From: Gymnodinialimonas sp. 57CJ19
GTDB taxonomy: Bacteria > Pseudomonadota > Alphaproteobacteria > Rhodobacterales > Rhodobacteraceae
DNA: 64,000 nucleotides
Reading direction: 5' to 3'
NCBI RefSeq assembly: GCF_038396845.1
Contig: NZ_CP151587.1
Location: 1,028,001 to 1,092,000 of the forward strand
Shown: positions 1 to 8,385 of the stretch, piece after piece
How the letters are laid out: every line of letters begins with the position of its first letter
Numbering within the stretch: position 1 is the first letter of the stretch
Made by a program: the position numbers and the translations under genes
The notes under the pieces: model-generated
Databases searched by the model: none
The model's input: the letters and a program-made list of their open reading frames with translations, nothing else
What the model was told of the DNA's origin: nothing

Positions 1-645
1 CGGTTTCGGATCCAAGCCCGGCTCGATCGCAGGCAAGAACTCGACCACCGCAACGCCGGGTTTCCGGGTGATGCCGGTCTTGGGCCAGAAGACGCCGATG
101 TTCGTTGCCACCGGCACGCAGGGCTGGCCCATCTGCCCATAAAGCGCGCCACTGCCCGCCTTGTAGGGGGCGGACACGCCGGGCGCGATACGCGTGCCTT
201 GGGGGTAGATAATCAACTGCCCGCCCCTCTGCTTTCCGCTGCGCACATCGTCGAGCATCTTCTTGATCGCCGCACCGCGCTTGCCTCGGTTCACCGGCAC
301 ACAGCCGATGCGCAATGCGTATTGGCCGATGAAGGGCGCGAAACGCAGCTCGCTTTTCATAATGAACTTGCCGCGCGGAACCGCATGATAAATCGCCATG
401 ACATCGAGAAAGCTCTGGTGCTTTGCGGCGACCAGAACTTCGTCGGTGGGGGGCGTGCCGCGGACCTCGATCTCCAGGCCCACCATCCATTTCAACGTCC
501 AGAACACCCAAGCACAATAGGTGTGGCAAGCGGCATGGGCGCCCTTGGCGCTGAACAGGGCCCAGGGAAAGAACACCACAGCAATGATTGCCATCGCCGC
601 ATACATCTGCACGATGTGAACAAAGGATCGGATCGTTTGCATCAT
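1..645 (-). CDS. plsC: 1-acyl-sn-glycerol-3-phosphate acyltransferase, PlsC family (partial, 3' end outside window)
   Basis: Likely transfers an acyl chain to lysophosphatidic acid at the inner membrane in phospholipid synthesis. My reverse-strand translation gives 215 residues before the window edge, so the C-terminus is missing. A hydrophobic N-terminal segment lies at about residues 8-30. The family HX4D motif appears as KHQSFLD (His76, Asp81), followed by an FIMKSEL-like block and YPQGTR in place of the usual PEGTR. The start is the first of two adjacent ATGs. It overlaps the ftsX stop as ATGA, so it is probably translationally coupled as the last gene of an ftsE-ftsX-acyltransferase operon. 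The exact acyl acceptor is inferred from the family. Confidence 0.85.
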   Translation of the reverse strand, partial: MMQTIRSFVHIVQMYAAMAIIAVVFFPWALFSAKGAHAACHTYCAWVFWTLKWMVGLEIEVRGTPPTDEVLVAAKHQSFLDVMAIYHAVPRGKFIMKSELRFAPFIGQYALRIGCVPVNRGKRGAAIKKMLDDVRSGKQRGGQLIIYPQGTRIAPGVSAPYKAGSGALYGQMGQPCVPVATNIGVFWPKTGITRKPGVAVVEFLPAIEPGLDPKP

Positions 646-1544
646 TGAAGCCCTCGCAACGTGCGGAACGCGGCGAAGCGTGTGGCGAAAAACGCCGTCG
701 TGGCCGCAAGGATCGGAATCAGCAGGGGCCAGAGCCACCCCGCGCCGGAAAAGCTGAGGCCCGTCAGGATCGCCGCCGTATCGCGGGCCGAGGGCAAGAT
801 CAGCACCGCCAGCACACCGATGCCCGTGCCCATCGCGGCCCCTGTCAGGGCGCGTAGGGTGAAGCGGCGCACAAAGGCGCGGGCGATGTAGCTGTCGCGC
901 GCACCCACAAGGCGCAGGACGCGAATGACCTGTTCATTGGCAGACAGGGCCGCTTGTGCGGCAAGGGTGACCATCGCCGCCGTGGCCCCAAGGATCAGCA
1001 CCAGCGCCAGCCCCCCCAGTAATCGCAAGCGGCTGGCAGCATCGGCCAGGGGGCGGCGCCAGCGGTCGTGGTCGTCCAGCACGGCGCCCGGGGCTTCTGC
1101 GGCCAAGCGTTGACGCAGGCCGTCTGGGTCATAGCCCTCGGGGGTTTCGATAATCTCGATCAGGCGCGGAATGGGAAGGTCATCCAGCGGCAAGTCGGGG
1201 CCGAACCAGGGCGACAGCAGCGCCTGCTGATCCTCATCAGACAGGGCACGCGCGCTTTCAATACCCGGTGTTTGCTCCAACACTGTCAGCACCGCCCATG
1301 TCTGCGCTTCCAACTCGGCCTCTGGGGCGGAAATGCGAATGGTAGAGGATTGCGCCAAGGCGTCCGACCAGCGATCGGCCAAGCGCCCCGATGCCATCGA
1401 AAGCGCCATGGCAAACACCGCCAGAAATGCCATCGCCGCAGAGGTGGCCAGCGTGAGCCGTGCCGATTGCCCACTGCGCGGCACCACCCGGTCGGCTTGG
1501 GAATCCCTGCTGATCAAAGCGAAAACATCTGCCCCCAAGCTCAT
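642..1544 (-). CDS. ftsX: Cell division protein FtsX, permease-like
   Basis: Membrane partner of FtsE. In other bacteria the FtsEX complex couples ATP hydrolysis at the divisome to activation of periplasmic cell-wall hydrolases. The 300-residue protein has a first membrane segment near residues 32-52, a periplasmic domain of about 110 residues, and three further hydrophobic segments near 172-195, 230-255 and 268-290, which is the normal four-helix FtsX plan. It overlaps ftsE upstream by 4 bases (ATGA) and the downstream acyltransferase in the same way, so the three genes form a tight minus-strand operon. The function is assigned from topology and the adjacent FtsE. Sequence conservation in this family is low. 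Confidence 0.9.
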   Translation of the reverse strand: MSLGADVFALISRDSQADRVVPRSGQSARLTLATSAAMAFLAVFAMALSMASGRLADRWSDALAQSSTIRISAPEAELEAQTWAVLTVLEQTPGIESARALSDEDQQALLSPWFGPDLPLDDLPIPRLIEIIETPEGYDPDGLRQRLAAEAPGAVLDDHDRWRRPLADAASRLRLLGGLALVLILGATAAMVTLAAQAALSANEQVIRVLRLVGARDSYIARAFVRRFTLRALTGAAMGTGIGVLAVLILPSARDTAAILTGLSFSGAGWLWPLLIPILAATTAFFATRFAAFRTLRGLQ

Positions 1545-2218
1545 AGGTCCGCCCCCGCCGAGATGATCTGCCCGCCTTGAATGCGCAGCACACGGGCTTG
1601 CACCCTTTGCTTGGCGGCACGGATCAGCGCCAGATCATGGGTGGCAATCACCACCGTTTTGCCAAGCTTGTTCAACTCGACCAGTAGGTTCAGCAACCGC
1701 AGGGACATTTCCCAATCGACGTTACCCGTCGGCTCATCGGCAAGGATCAGGTCCGGGTCCATGATGATCGCGCGGGCCAAGGCCGCCCGCTGACGCTCCC
1801 CTCCTGACAGCTCCGGCGGGGTGGCGTTGGCTCGGGCCGAAAGACCGACCCAACCGATCAGCTCGGTCAGATTGCTTTCCTGCACCATATTGCCCTTTCC
1901 GGTCACCGTCAGGGGCAGGGCGAGATTGTCGATCAAGGGAAGATGGTCGAGGAATTTACAATCCTGATGCACCACTCCAATGCGCTGTCGCAAATCGGCG
2001 ATGCCGTCGCGGGTCAGGCCCGTGGCCGTATGTCCGAACAAGCTGATGTTGCCGCCGGTTGGCAGCAACTCTGCGTAGCAGAGCTTGAGAAACGTGGTTT
2101 TCCCTGCGCCTGAAGGCCCCGTCAGGAAGTGAAACGAGCCCGGCACAAGGTTCAGCGAAAGGCCCGACAGAAGCGGCTCAGCCCCGTAGCCATAGGCGGC
2201 GTCTTGCATCTCGATCAT
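1541..2218 (-). CDS. ftsE: Cell division ATP-binding protein FtsE
   Basis: Cytoplasmic ABC ATPase that pairs with FtsX at the division site. The 225-residue protein carries a Walker A GPSGAGKTT at residues 34-42, an ABC signature LSGGERQR at 137-144 and a Walker B ending LILADEPTG near 157-165. The H-loop is seen as ATHD towards the C-terminus. The ATG at 2218 was chosen because the ABC fold begins immediately after it (MIEMQDAAYGYG). A longer in-frame ORF upstream adds 20 residues with no family likeness. It is the first gene of the ftsE-ftsX-acyltransferase operon and is divergent from the zinc-ribbon protein across about 240 bp. Confidence 0.93.
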   Translation of the reverse strand: MIEMQDAAYGYGAEPLLSGLSLNLVPGSFHFLTGPSGAGKTTFLKLCYAELLPTGGNISLFGHTATGLTRDGIADLRQRIGVVHQDCKFLDHLPLIDNLALPLTVTGKGNMVQESNLTELIGWVGLSARANATPPELSGGERQRAALARAIIMDPDLILADEPTGNVDWEMSLRLLNLLVELNKLGKTVVIATHDLALIRAAKQRVQARVLRIQGGQIISAGADL

Positions 2219-2460
2219 TGGAAATAGCACCTTACCCTTGCTTGCGACTTGTTTCGCATTGTTACCGCCCCACTGCAATCGCAGGCAATTCGCTTAGCTT
2301 GCGACTGAGTCGTTGTTGCAACGGCTTGCACCCGTGGAATCTTACGGGGATTGGAAAGATGCCTTTGTGTTGTTAACCTTCTGTAGAAGAACGCAATCAG
2401 TCGAAGGCTCGGCTGCCTGAAGGCCCGTATTTTCGCGCCCAAGAACAGAGATCAGTTCCC
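2219..2460. promoter_or_regulatory. Divergent intergenic region between ftsE and the zinc-ribbon gene
   Basis: This is 242 bases without a convincing gene. It must carry promoters for the minus-strand ftsE operon and the plus-strand zinc-ribbon protein. Visible items are a short hairpin CGTTG-TTG-CAACG at 2311-2323 and a GAGTC (GANTC) site at 2307-2311, the CcrM methylation target in alphaproteobacteria. No sigma-70 pair could be fixed with confidence. A minus-strand ORF running through here (2215-2442) has no recognisable composition and was not called. Confidence 0.4.
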
Positions 2461-3255
2461 ATGCGGTTAACCTGCCCCAATTGCAGCGCACGATATGAAG
2501 TTGATGAAGCCATGGTTCCCCCCGGTGGGCGCGATGTGCAGTGTTCCAATTGTTCGCAGACCTGGTTTCAGCCGGGCCGCCGTGTACCGGAAGCGCCTGT
2601 CGCGCCCGCAGCCCCCGAGGAACCTGTAGAAGATACCCCGCAAGAGGAAGAAGCGCCTGCCGTAGGCGGTGAGGCCGCTGAAGAACCCGTGCAGCCAGAG
2701 CGGCGCCCCGTGGACGCCAGCGTTTCCGACATCCTACGCGAAGAAGCGGAGCGGGAGGCCCGTTTGCGCCGCGCCGAAGCCGCGCCTGAAATGGCCCCTC
2801 AGCAAGAAGAAATGTCTCTGCCCGAAGATCAGCTGTCCCACCGGGAACGCCGCATCGCAGAGCTTGAGAATGCTGAAGACGCCTTTGAGACCGAGCAGAT
2901 CAGCGCCGCCGTTGCCAGCGCCGCCGCCGCGTCCCGGCGCGAGGAATTCCCCGACATCGAGGAAATAAACTCCACCCTGAGGGCGACCGGAGACCGTAGG
3001 GAAGAAGAGGCCAGCGCCACCGATGTGGATACCATCGCAGGCCCAAGCCGCCGTCGCGGCTCTGCCCGACGGGGCTTTTTGTTGGTGCTTGTTCTGGCGG
3101 CAATTGCTGCGGGCATCTACGTCTACGCGCCATTGATCAAAGAGACGGTGCCGCAGGTCGCCCAAGTGCTCGATAGCTATGTCGAGGCGGTGAACAGCGC
3201 CCGGTTCTGGTTGGATGATATGGCCCGGTCCCTTGCGGGTGACGCAGGGGCCTAG
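2461..3255 (+). CDS. Zinc-ribbon (MJ0042-type) domain membrane protein
   Basis: A 264-residue protein with an N-terminal zinc finger of the MJ0042 type: two CxxC pairs, CPNC at residues 5-8 and CSNC near 28-31, with QTWFQ after the second. Next comes a long acidic, Pro/Glu/Ala-rich linker to about residue 195. A single hydrophobic segment lies around 202-222 and a short C-terminal tail follows. This layout suggests a cytosolic zinc knuckle tethered to the inner membrane. The family is common in alphaproteobacteria and has no firm function. It is divergent from ftsE and convergent with the DUF4175 gene 28 bases downstream. The start is an ATG directly before the zinc-finger domain. Confidence 0.85.
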   Translation: MRLTCPNCSARYEVDEAMVPPGGRDVQCSNCSQTWFQPGRRVPEAPVAPAAPEEPVEDTPQEEEAPAVGGEAAEEPVQPERRPVDASVSDILREEAEREARLRRAEAAPEMAPQQEEMSLPEDQLSHRERRIAELENAEDAFETEQISAAVASAAAASRREEFPDIEEINSTLRATGDRREEEASATDVDTIAGPSRRRGSARRGFLLVLVLAAIAAGIYVYAPLIKETVPQVAQVLDSYVEAVNSARFWLDDMARSLAGDAGA

Positions 3256-3283
3256 GGCCTCTCACGGGCCTAGGGGCCTCTCT
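3246..3283. repeat. Duplicated GC-rich motif between convergent genes
   Basis: Two near-identical copies of a GGGCCTAGG(G)GCCTCTC motif lie side by side, each centred on the palindrome CCTAGG (3251-3256 and 3269-3274). They fill the 28-base gap between the convergent zinc-ribbon and DUF4175 genes and run into the end of the former. A role in ending transcription from both sides is a guess. There is no clean U-tract on the plus strand beyond CTCTTTAAA. Confidence 0.4.
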
Positions 3284-5851
3284 TTAAAACTGGTCGAGCA
3301 AGCGGCGCAGGTAATCCCGTTCAAGTTCTGGCCGGGCTTGCTCTGCCGCACGATCGCGCAGCAGGTCCAGCAATTCCCGCGCCCGTTGTTGCGCGTCTTC
3401 ACCGTCGCCTAGCCCGCTGTCATCCGACCCATAAGCGCCGTTGTTGCCGGCTTGGCGACCCAGTGGGTCTTGCAGCGGCTGGCCTTCGGCGCGGTTGCCT
3501 TCGGCTTGGCCCTGTCCCGGCTCTGCGCCCTGTTCCTGGGCCAACGCCTCGCCCAGTTGAGTCATGCCTTCTCGCAGGGCTTCCATCGCTTCGGATTGCA
3601 GATCAAGCGCCTCGGCAATGTCGCCGCGTTCCAGCGCTTGGGCGGCGTCGTCCATCGCTTCGCCCGCGCCGTCCAACTGCTCCAGAGCCTCGTCTCCCGC
3701 TTCGGTGCCAGTGCCCGGCAAACGACGGGCCTGTTCTTCCAGTTGACGCAGCAAGTCCTGTTGCCGTTCCGCCAGGCTGCCTGATGGTTCTTCGCCATTC
3801 TCGCCGCCCTGACCTTGGCCGGGGTTGTCCCCCTCCTGGCCCGGTTGGTTGCCTTGGGGCGCGTTCCCGCTCTGGCCACTTTGCTGGCCGGGACGGTTAG
3901 GGTTGAGCTGATCTTGCAGGTCTTGGAACGCGTCGTCGGACAATTCCTGTTGCCCGCGCAGAGTGTCTTGCAGGCCTTCCATCGCCTCCTGCCCTGGCGT
4001 CTGCGGGCCATCGCCGCTGCCTTCGCCTTGGGTGATCTCCATGTTTTCCAACATCTCTTGCAAGGCTTGCAGCATTTCCATTGCTTCGGCGATCCGGCCT
4101 TCCTGCATCAGCTCTTCAATCCGGCGCAGCATTTCGTCCAGATCGGCGCTGGTCATCTCTTGGCCTTCGCCACCGTCATCGGGTTGGTCGGTGTCGTCGC
4201 CGAATTCCGTGTTGTCGGCCAACTCCTGCATATAGTCGTCCATTGCCTCGCGCATTTCCTGCAGCAACTGGGCGATTTCCTCGTCCGTGGCGCCCTGGCG
4301 CATGGCCTCGGCCAACCGTTCCTGCGCTCGCCGCAAACGTTCCAAGGCGCTGCCTTCCTCGCTGAATTCCAGCTCCAGCGCGGCGTTCCACAGGATCTCG
4401 GCCACCTCTTCCTGCGTCTCGGTCGAGATCAAGTCGATGGCCGATTCAAGCCGTTGGATTGCGGCGCGAAGGGCGCGGTAAACGCCATCGCTCAGGTCAT
4501 CTTCGGGGCGATGGGTCAGCGCGCGCAGCAGCCGAGAGGCGCGGGAGGCATTGTCTCGGTTCCAAAGGATATCGCGGCGCATCTCCACCAGCGCATTGGC
4601 CAGCGGATCGAAGAAGCGCTGCCCCGGAAGCCGCGCCACGTCGTAGGTGGCCTCAGCCGTTTGGCCCGCGTCATCCATCACCGAAAGCGTCAGGGTCACG
4701 GGAAGGTTGGCAAAGGGATGTTCGGACAGGTCTTCCAACAAGACTTCGGTAAATTCATCGCGGTTGCCCCGGAACGGCATTGGCAGATCCAGCACCACCG
4801 GCTCGCGGGGTTCGGGATCAATGGCCAGGCCATAGCGGCGGTCAGCGGCGTCGGGGTTCAAGCGGATCGTCGCGGTGCCGGATCGGACGCCGTAATCATC
4901 GCTGGCCGTGAAGCTGAACTGCATGGCACTGGGCGCTTCGCCCTCAACCTCGCCCTCCAGCGCGACGGTGGGGGGCTGATCGGGGCGCACGGCCACCTGC
5001 CATTCGCGCCCGCCGGGGCCATCGACGGCCAAGGTGCCGGCCCGCTCCATCGTGACGGTTTGCGCATAGGCGGTTTCATCCAGCTCCGGCACGGGGCCGA
5101 TATCGGTGCGCAGGGTAATGTCGCCGGGGGCGCCGTAGGCCCGCAGGGTAATGTCCGAGCCGAGCGGCGCTTCAAAACTGTCGGCGGTAATGTCGTTGAG
5201 GTAGAGCGACGGCAGCCCGGTATAAATCGGCGGCTCCACCCAGCCTTCCCACGATGGCCCGGCAGAAGCGGTCGCCGCGCCGGGGCCAAGCGGAACCTCG
5301 CCCACCTCGGTCACCCGTGACAGGCCGCCAAACAAAAGCGCCATGGCCAAGGCGACCGCGCCCACATAGCGCAAAGCGTAAGGATCATTGCGCGACAGGC
5401 GCAGGTTAGGCTGGGGCGCGCGGGCACCGGCCGCCCGGTTGGCCATGCGGGCAATATGCGCCGCCCAGACCGATTGGCTGGCCGGATCGTTGCCACCGAC
5501 GGCGGGGCTGTCGAGCAGGGTCGAGATCGGCCGCCCTGGCATGGTGGCGTCCAACCGTTCCAACGCATCGGCATGGGAGGGCATCCTGAAGCGCCGCAGT
5601 CCAATGGCCAAAAGAACGAGCGTTCCCAAGGCGATAAGCGCCAAGGCCGTCCATGTGAGGGTTGGGCTAAACAGGTTACCTGCCCCGAAGGACAGCGCCG
5701 CGAAGACCACAAACAGCACCGTCCACAGCGGCCAGAACGCCCGCACGGCACGCTCCGCGACCATGCCGAGGCGGGTCAGCCGCAAGGGCCAGATCAACCG
5801 CTTGATCGCGTCGGTTTTTGGGGCCTCATCAGGTGTCGAGTGGGTCATCAT
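3284..5851 (-). CDS. DUF4175 / TIGR02302-type large membrane protein
   Basis: An 855-residue protein of a family widespread in Rhodobacterales, with no established role. Two hydrophobic segments occur near residues 38-60 and 68-90 and a third near 155-175, so a periplasmic or large soluble body follows. Residues 450-600 are Glu/Leu/Met-rich and look helical (repeated ERL, EAM and LQE patterns). A low-complexity Gln/Gly/Asn/Pro segment lies around 610-700, followed by more acidic helix up to a conserved-looking end (RDYLRRLLDQF). It lies 28 bases downstream of lysA on the same strand, so the two probably share a transcript. Adjacent ATG ATG codons make 5848 an equal alternative start. Confidence 0.8.
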   Translation of the reverse strand: MMTHSTPDEAPKTDAIKRLIWPLRLTRLGMVAERAVRAFWPLWTVLFVVFAALSFGAGNLFSPTLTWTALALIALGTLVLLAIGLRRFRMPSHADALERLDATMPGRPISTLLDSPAVGGNDPASQSVWAAHIARMANRAAGARAPQPNLRLSRNDPYALRYVGAVALAMALLFGGLSRVTEVGEVPLGPGAATASAGPSWEGWVEPPIYTGLPSLYLNDITADSFEAPLGSDITLRAYGAPGDITLRTDIGPVPELDETAYAQTVTMERAGTLAVDGPGGREWQVAVRPDQPPTVALEGEVEGEAPSAMQFSFTASDDYGVRSGTATIRLNPDAADRRYGLAIDPEPREPVVLDLPMPFRGNRDEFTEVLLEDLSEHPFANLPVTLTLSVMDDAGQTAEATYDVARLPGQRFFDPLANALVEMRRDILWNRDNASRASRLLRALTHRPEDDLSDGVYRALRAAIQRLESAIDLISTETQEEVAEILWNAALELEFSEEGSALERLRRAQERLAEAMRQGATDEEIAQLLQEMREAMDDYMQELADNTEFGDDTDQPDDGGEGQEMTSADLDEMLRRIEELMQEGRIAEAMEMLQALQEMLENMEITQGEGSGDGPQTPGQEAMEGLQDTLRGQQELSDDAFQDLQDQLNPNRPGQQSGQSGNAPQGNQPGQEGDNPGQGQGGENGEEPSGSLAERQQDLLRQLEEQARRLPGTGTEAGDEALEQLDGAGEAMDDAAQALERGDIAEALDLQSEAMEALREGMTQLGEALAQEQGAEPGQGQAEGNRAEGQPLQDPLGRQAGNNGAYGSDDSGLGDGEDAQQRARELLDLLRDRAAEQARPELERDYLRRLLDQF

Positions 5852-5879
5852 GCCTTTCCCGCACGAAGGCGGCCGGGCG

Positions 5880-7145
5880 TCATGCCCATTGGGGAATAGT
5901 ATCGCGGTTTATCATGTCGTCAAACGATGGGCGTACGCGGATGACGGCGAATTGATCGCCATGGACCAAAACCTCGGGGATCAGGGGCCGCGTGTTGTAT
6001 TCGCTGCTCATGACTGCACCATAAGCCCCGGCGGATCGGAAGGCGATCAGGTCAGCCTCTTGCACCGGGGGCAGGTTGCGCTGTTTGGCAAAAGTATCGC
6101 CCGACTCGCAGACCGGGCCGACGATGTCATAGGGCGATTGCTCCGCCCCCGGCGCGGGTTCAACGACGGGCACAATATCGTGGTAAGAGCCATACATAGC
6201 AGGGCGGATCAGGTCATTCATGGCGGCGTCAAGGATCAGGAAATCACGATCCTCGCCGTTTTTTACGTAGATGGTGGAGGCCACAAGCAGCCCTGCGTTG
6301 CCGGAAATCAGGCGACCGGGCTCAATCTCGATCTCGCAGCCAAGGTGGCCGACGGTTCGCTTGATGACCTCGCCGTATTCGATCGGCAACGGTGGGGCCG
6401 AGTTGGAACGCTCATAAGGAATGCCAAGGCCACCGCCCAGATCAAGGCGGCGGATATTGTGCCCGTCGGCGCGCAGCTGCTCCGTTAGCTCGGCCACTTT
6501 TGTATAAGCGATTTCAAAGGGTTCAAGGTCAGTCAACTGGCTGCCGATATGCACGTCGATGCCGATGACCTCCAGCCCCGGAAGCGACGCAGCAAGGGCG
6601 TAGACTTCACGGGCGCGGGCGATGGGGATGCCAAACTTGTCCTCTTTCCGCCCGGTCGAAATTTTCTCGTGGGTTTTCGCGTCCACATCGGGGTTCACGC
6701 GCACCGTGATCGGCGCGGTGACGCCCAAGGACATGGCAACGCGGGACAGGCGGGCCATTTCGGGCTCTGATTCCACGTTGAATTGCCGGATGCCGCCTTC
6801 AAGGGCGAGGCGCATTTCCTCTGCGGTTTTCCCGATGCCGGAGAACACGATCTTGTCGCCCGGAACGCCTGCTGCCTTGGCGCGCATGTATTCGCCGCCA
6901 GAGACCACATCCATACCCGCTCCAAGGCTGGCTATATGGGACAGAACCGCTTGATTTGAATTGCTTTTCACAGCGAAGCAGATCAGGTGATCCAGGCCGT
7001 GAAGGGCCTCTTGAAAAAGCTGGAAATGCCGCGTCAGCGTTGCGGTGGAATAGACATAGAAGGGCGTGCCGACTTTGGTGGCGATGTCCGTGATGGCCAC
7101 GTCTTCCGCATGGAGTTCGCCGTTCTTGTAGAGAAAATGATCCAT
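5880..7145 (-). CDS. lysA: Diaminopimelate decarboxylase
   Basis: Converts meso-diaminopimelate to L-lysine and CO2, the last step of lysine synthesis, using pyridoxal phosphate. The 421-residue protein is a fold-III PLP enzyme. The Schiff-base lysine is in FAVKSN (Lys60), a glycine-rich phosphate-binding segment reads LDLGGGLGIPY, and the CESGD motif with the catalytic cysteine is at 346-350. The ATG at 7145 was chosen because homologous sequence begins there (MDHFLYKNGEL); the longer ORF adds 16 unrelated residues. It is divergent from the quinone oxidoreductase and followed by the DUF4175 gene on the same strand. Confidence 0.95.
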   Translation of the reverse strand: MDHFLYKNGELHAEDVAITDIATKVGTPFYVYSTATLTRHFQLFQEALHGLDHLICFAVKSNSNQAVLSHIASLGAGMDVVSGGEYMRAKAAGVPGDKIVFSGIGKTAEEMRLALEGGIRQFNVESEPEMARLSRVAMSLGVTAPITVRVNPDVDAKTHEKISTGRKEDKFGIPIARAREVYALAASLPGLEVIGIDVHIGSQLTDLEPFEIAYTKVAELTEQLRADGHNIRRLDLGGGLGIPYERSNSAPPLPIEYGEVIKRTVGHLGCEIEIEPGRLISGNAGLLVASTIYVKNGEDRDFLILDAAMNDLIRPAMYGSYHDIVPVVEPAPGAEQSPYDIVGPVCESGDTFAKQRNLPPVQEADLIAFRSAGAYGAVMSSEYNTRPLIPEVLVHGDQFAVIRVRPSFDDMINRDTIPQWA

Positions 7146-7223
7146 GGTGCGCGTCCCTTCATTCTTGCAAGCGCGGGCGTAGCACCTATCCAATGGGGTT
7201 CAAAGCGTTTCAGGAGAGTGAAG

Positions 7224-8192
7224 ATGGTGAAAACGGTGATCATCGAGGCCCATGGCGGGCCAGAGCAGTTGCGGATTGTGGATCGGGAAGTGGGCGATCC
7301 GGGCAAGCGCGAGATCCGCATTCGTCACCATGCCTGCGGATTGAATTTTATTGATTGCTATCAACGCTCTGGCCTTTACCCGATGGAGATGCCCGCCGCC
7401 TTGGGGATGGAAGCCGCAGGCGTGGTGGAAGCCGTGGGTGAAGGCGTGACCCATCTGAAACCCGGCGACCGCGCCGCCTATGCCTGCGTGCCGCCCGGCG
7501 CCTATGCGCAGGCGCGGGTGATGCCCGCCGCGCAGGTCTGCCCGCTGCCCGACGAGATCAGCTTTGAGCAAGGCGCGGCGATGATGCTTAAAGGTCTGAC
7601 AACGCACTATCTTTTCCGCCGAACGACGCCGATCAAGAAGGGCGATACGGTGCTGTTCCACGCGGCAGCGGGGGGCGTTGGTTTGATCGCCTGCCAATGG
7701 GCGCGAAGCGAGGGCATCCGCCTGATTGCCACGGCAGGCAGCGACGAAAAATGCGCCCTGGCGGTCGAAAATGGCGCCGAGGTTTGCATCAACTACCGCA
7801 CGCAAGACTGGGCCGCGCGGGTGAAAGAGCTGACAGGCGGCGTGGATGTGGTGATGGATTCCGTGGGGGCGGACACGTTTGAAGGCTCTCTCGATTGCCT
7901 CAAGCCTTTGGGGTTCATGATTTCTTTCGGCAACGCCTCAGGCCCCGTGCCGCCGTTTGAAATTGCCAAACTGGCGCAAAAGGGCTCGTTGAAGCTGACA
8001 CGGCCCACGCTATTTGCCCACATCGCGGACCACGCCACATGCCAGCAGATGGCGGCGGAATTGTTCGAAAAAGTCACCTCGGGCGCCGTGAAAATCCGCA
8101 TTGATCAGCGGTTCCCCTTGGAAGACGTGGCCGATGCACACCGGGCGTTGGAAGCCCGGAAAACCACCGGGCAAACGGTGCTGACGCTCTGA
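7224..8192 (+). CDS. qor: Quinone oxidoreductase (zeta-crystallin type, MDR family)
   Basis: NADPH-dependent reductase of the medium-chain dehydrogenase/reductase superfamily, expected in the cytosol. The 322-residue protein has the N-terminal GroES-like domain with the LNFIDCYQRSGLYP block that marks quinone oxidoreductases. The Rossmann nucleotide site follows as HAAAGGVGLIACQWA (about residues 147-161). Structural zinc-binding cysteines are absent, as expected for this subgroup. The ATG at 7224 is preceded by CAGGAGAG and starts the family fold (MVKTVIIEAHG). The true electron acceptor cannot be told from sequence. It is divergent from lysA, with 78 bases between the start codons. Confidence 0.88.
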   Translation: MVKTVIIEAHGGPEQLRIVDREVGDPGKREIRIRHHACGLNFIDCYQRSGLYPMEMPAALGMEAAGVVEAVGEGVTHLKPGDRAAYACVPPGAYAQARVMPAAQVCPLPDEISFEQGAAMMLKGLTTHYLFRRTTPIKKGDTVLFHAAAGGVGLIACQWARSEGIRLIATAGSDEKCALAVENGAEVCINYRTQDWAARVKELTGGVDVVMDSVGADTFEGSLDCLKPLGFMISFGNASGPVPPFEIAKLAQKGSLKLTRPTLFAHIADHATCQQMAAELFEKVTSGAVKIRIDQRFPLEDVADAHRALEARKTTGQTVLTL

Positions 8193-8385
8193 TGGGGTAT
8201 ATCAATGGTATATCAATTGGCCGGGCCCTCGGATGGGAGAGGCGCGGCCAGTCGCGTCATATCGTCAGGCCAGCGGTCTGTGCCACTGCGTCAGAATTGA
8301 CCCGTTAACAGGGACGGGTTACGCCTTCTGGAACGCCATTTAAGGGCCGACAAGAGGCGCCCGAAACAGCCTATGGGGATGACGC

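Noticed and set aside
2215..2442. A 75-codon minus-strand ORF upstream of ftsE
   Set aside because: Lies in the divergent promoter region, with mixed composition and no ribosome site.
3815..5320. A 501-codon plus-strand open frame over the DUF4175 gene
   Set aside because: It mirrors the coding frame on the other strand, has low-quality composition and no ribosome site. The minus-strand gene is clearly real.
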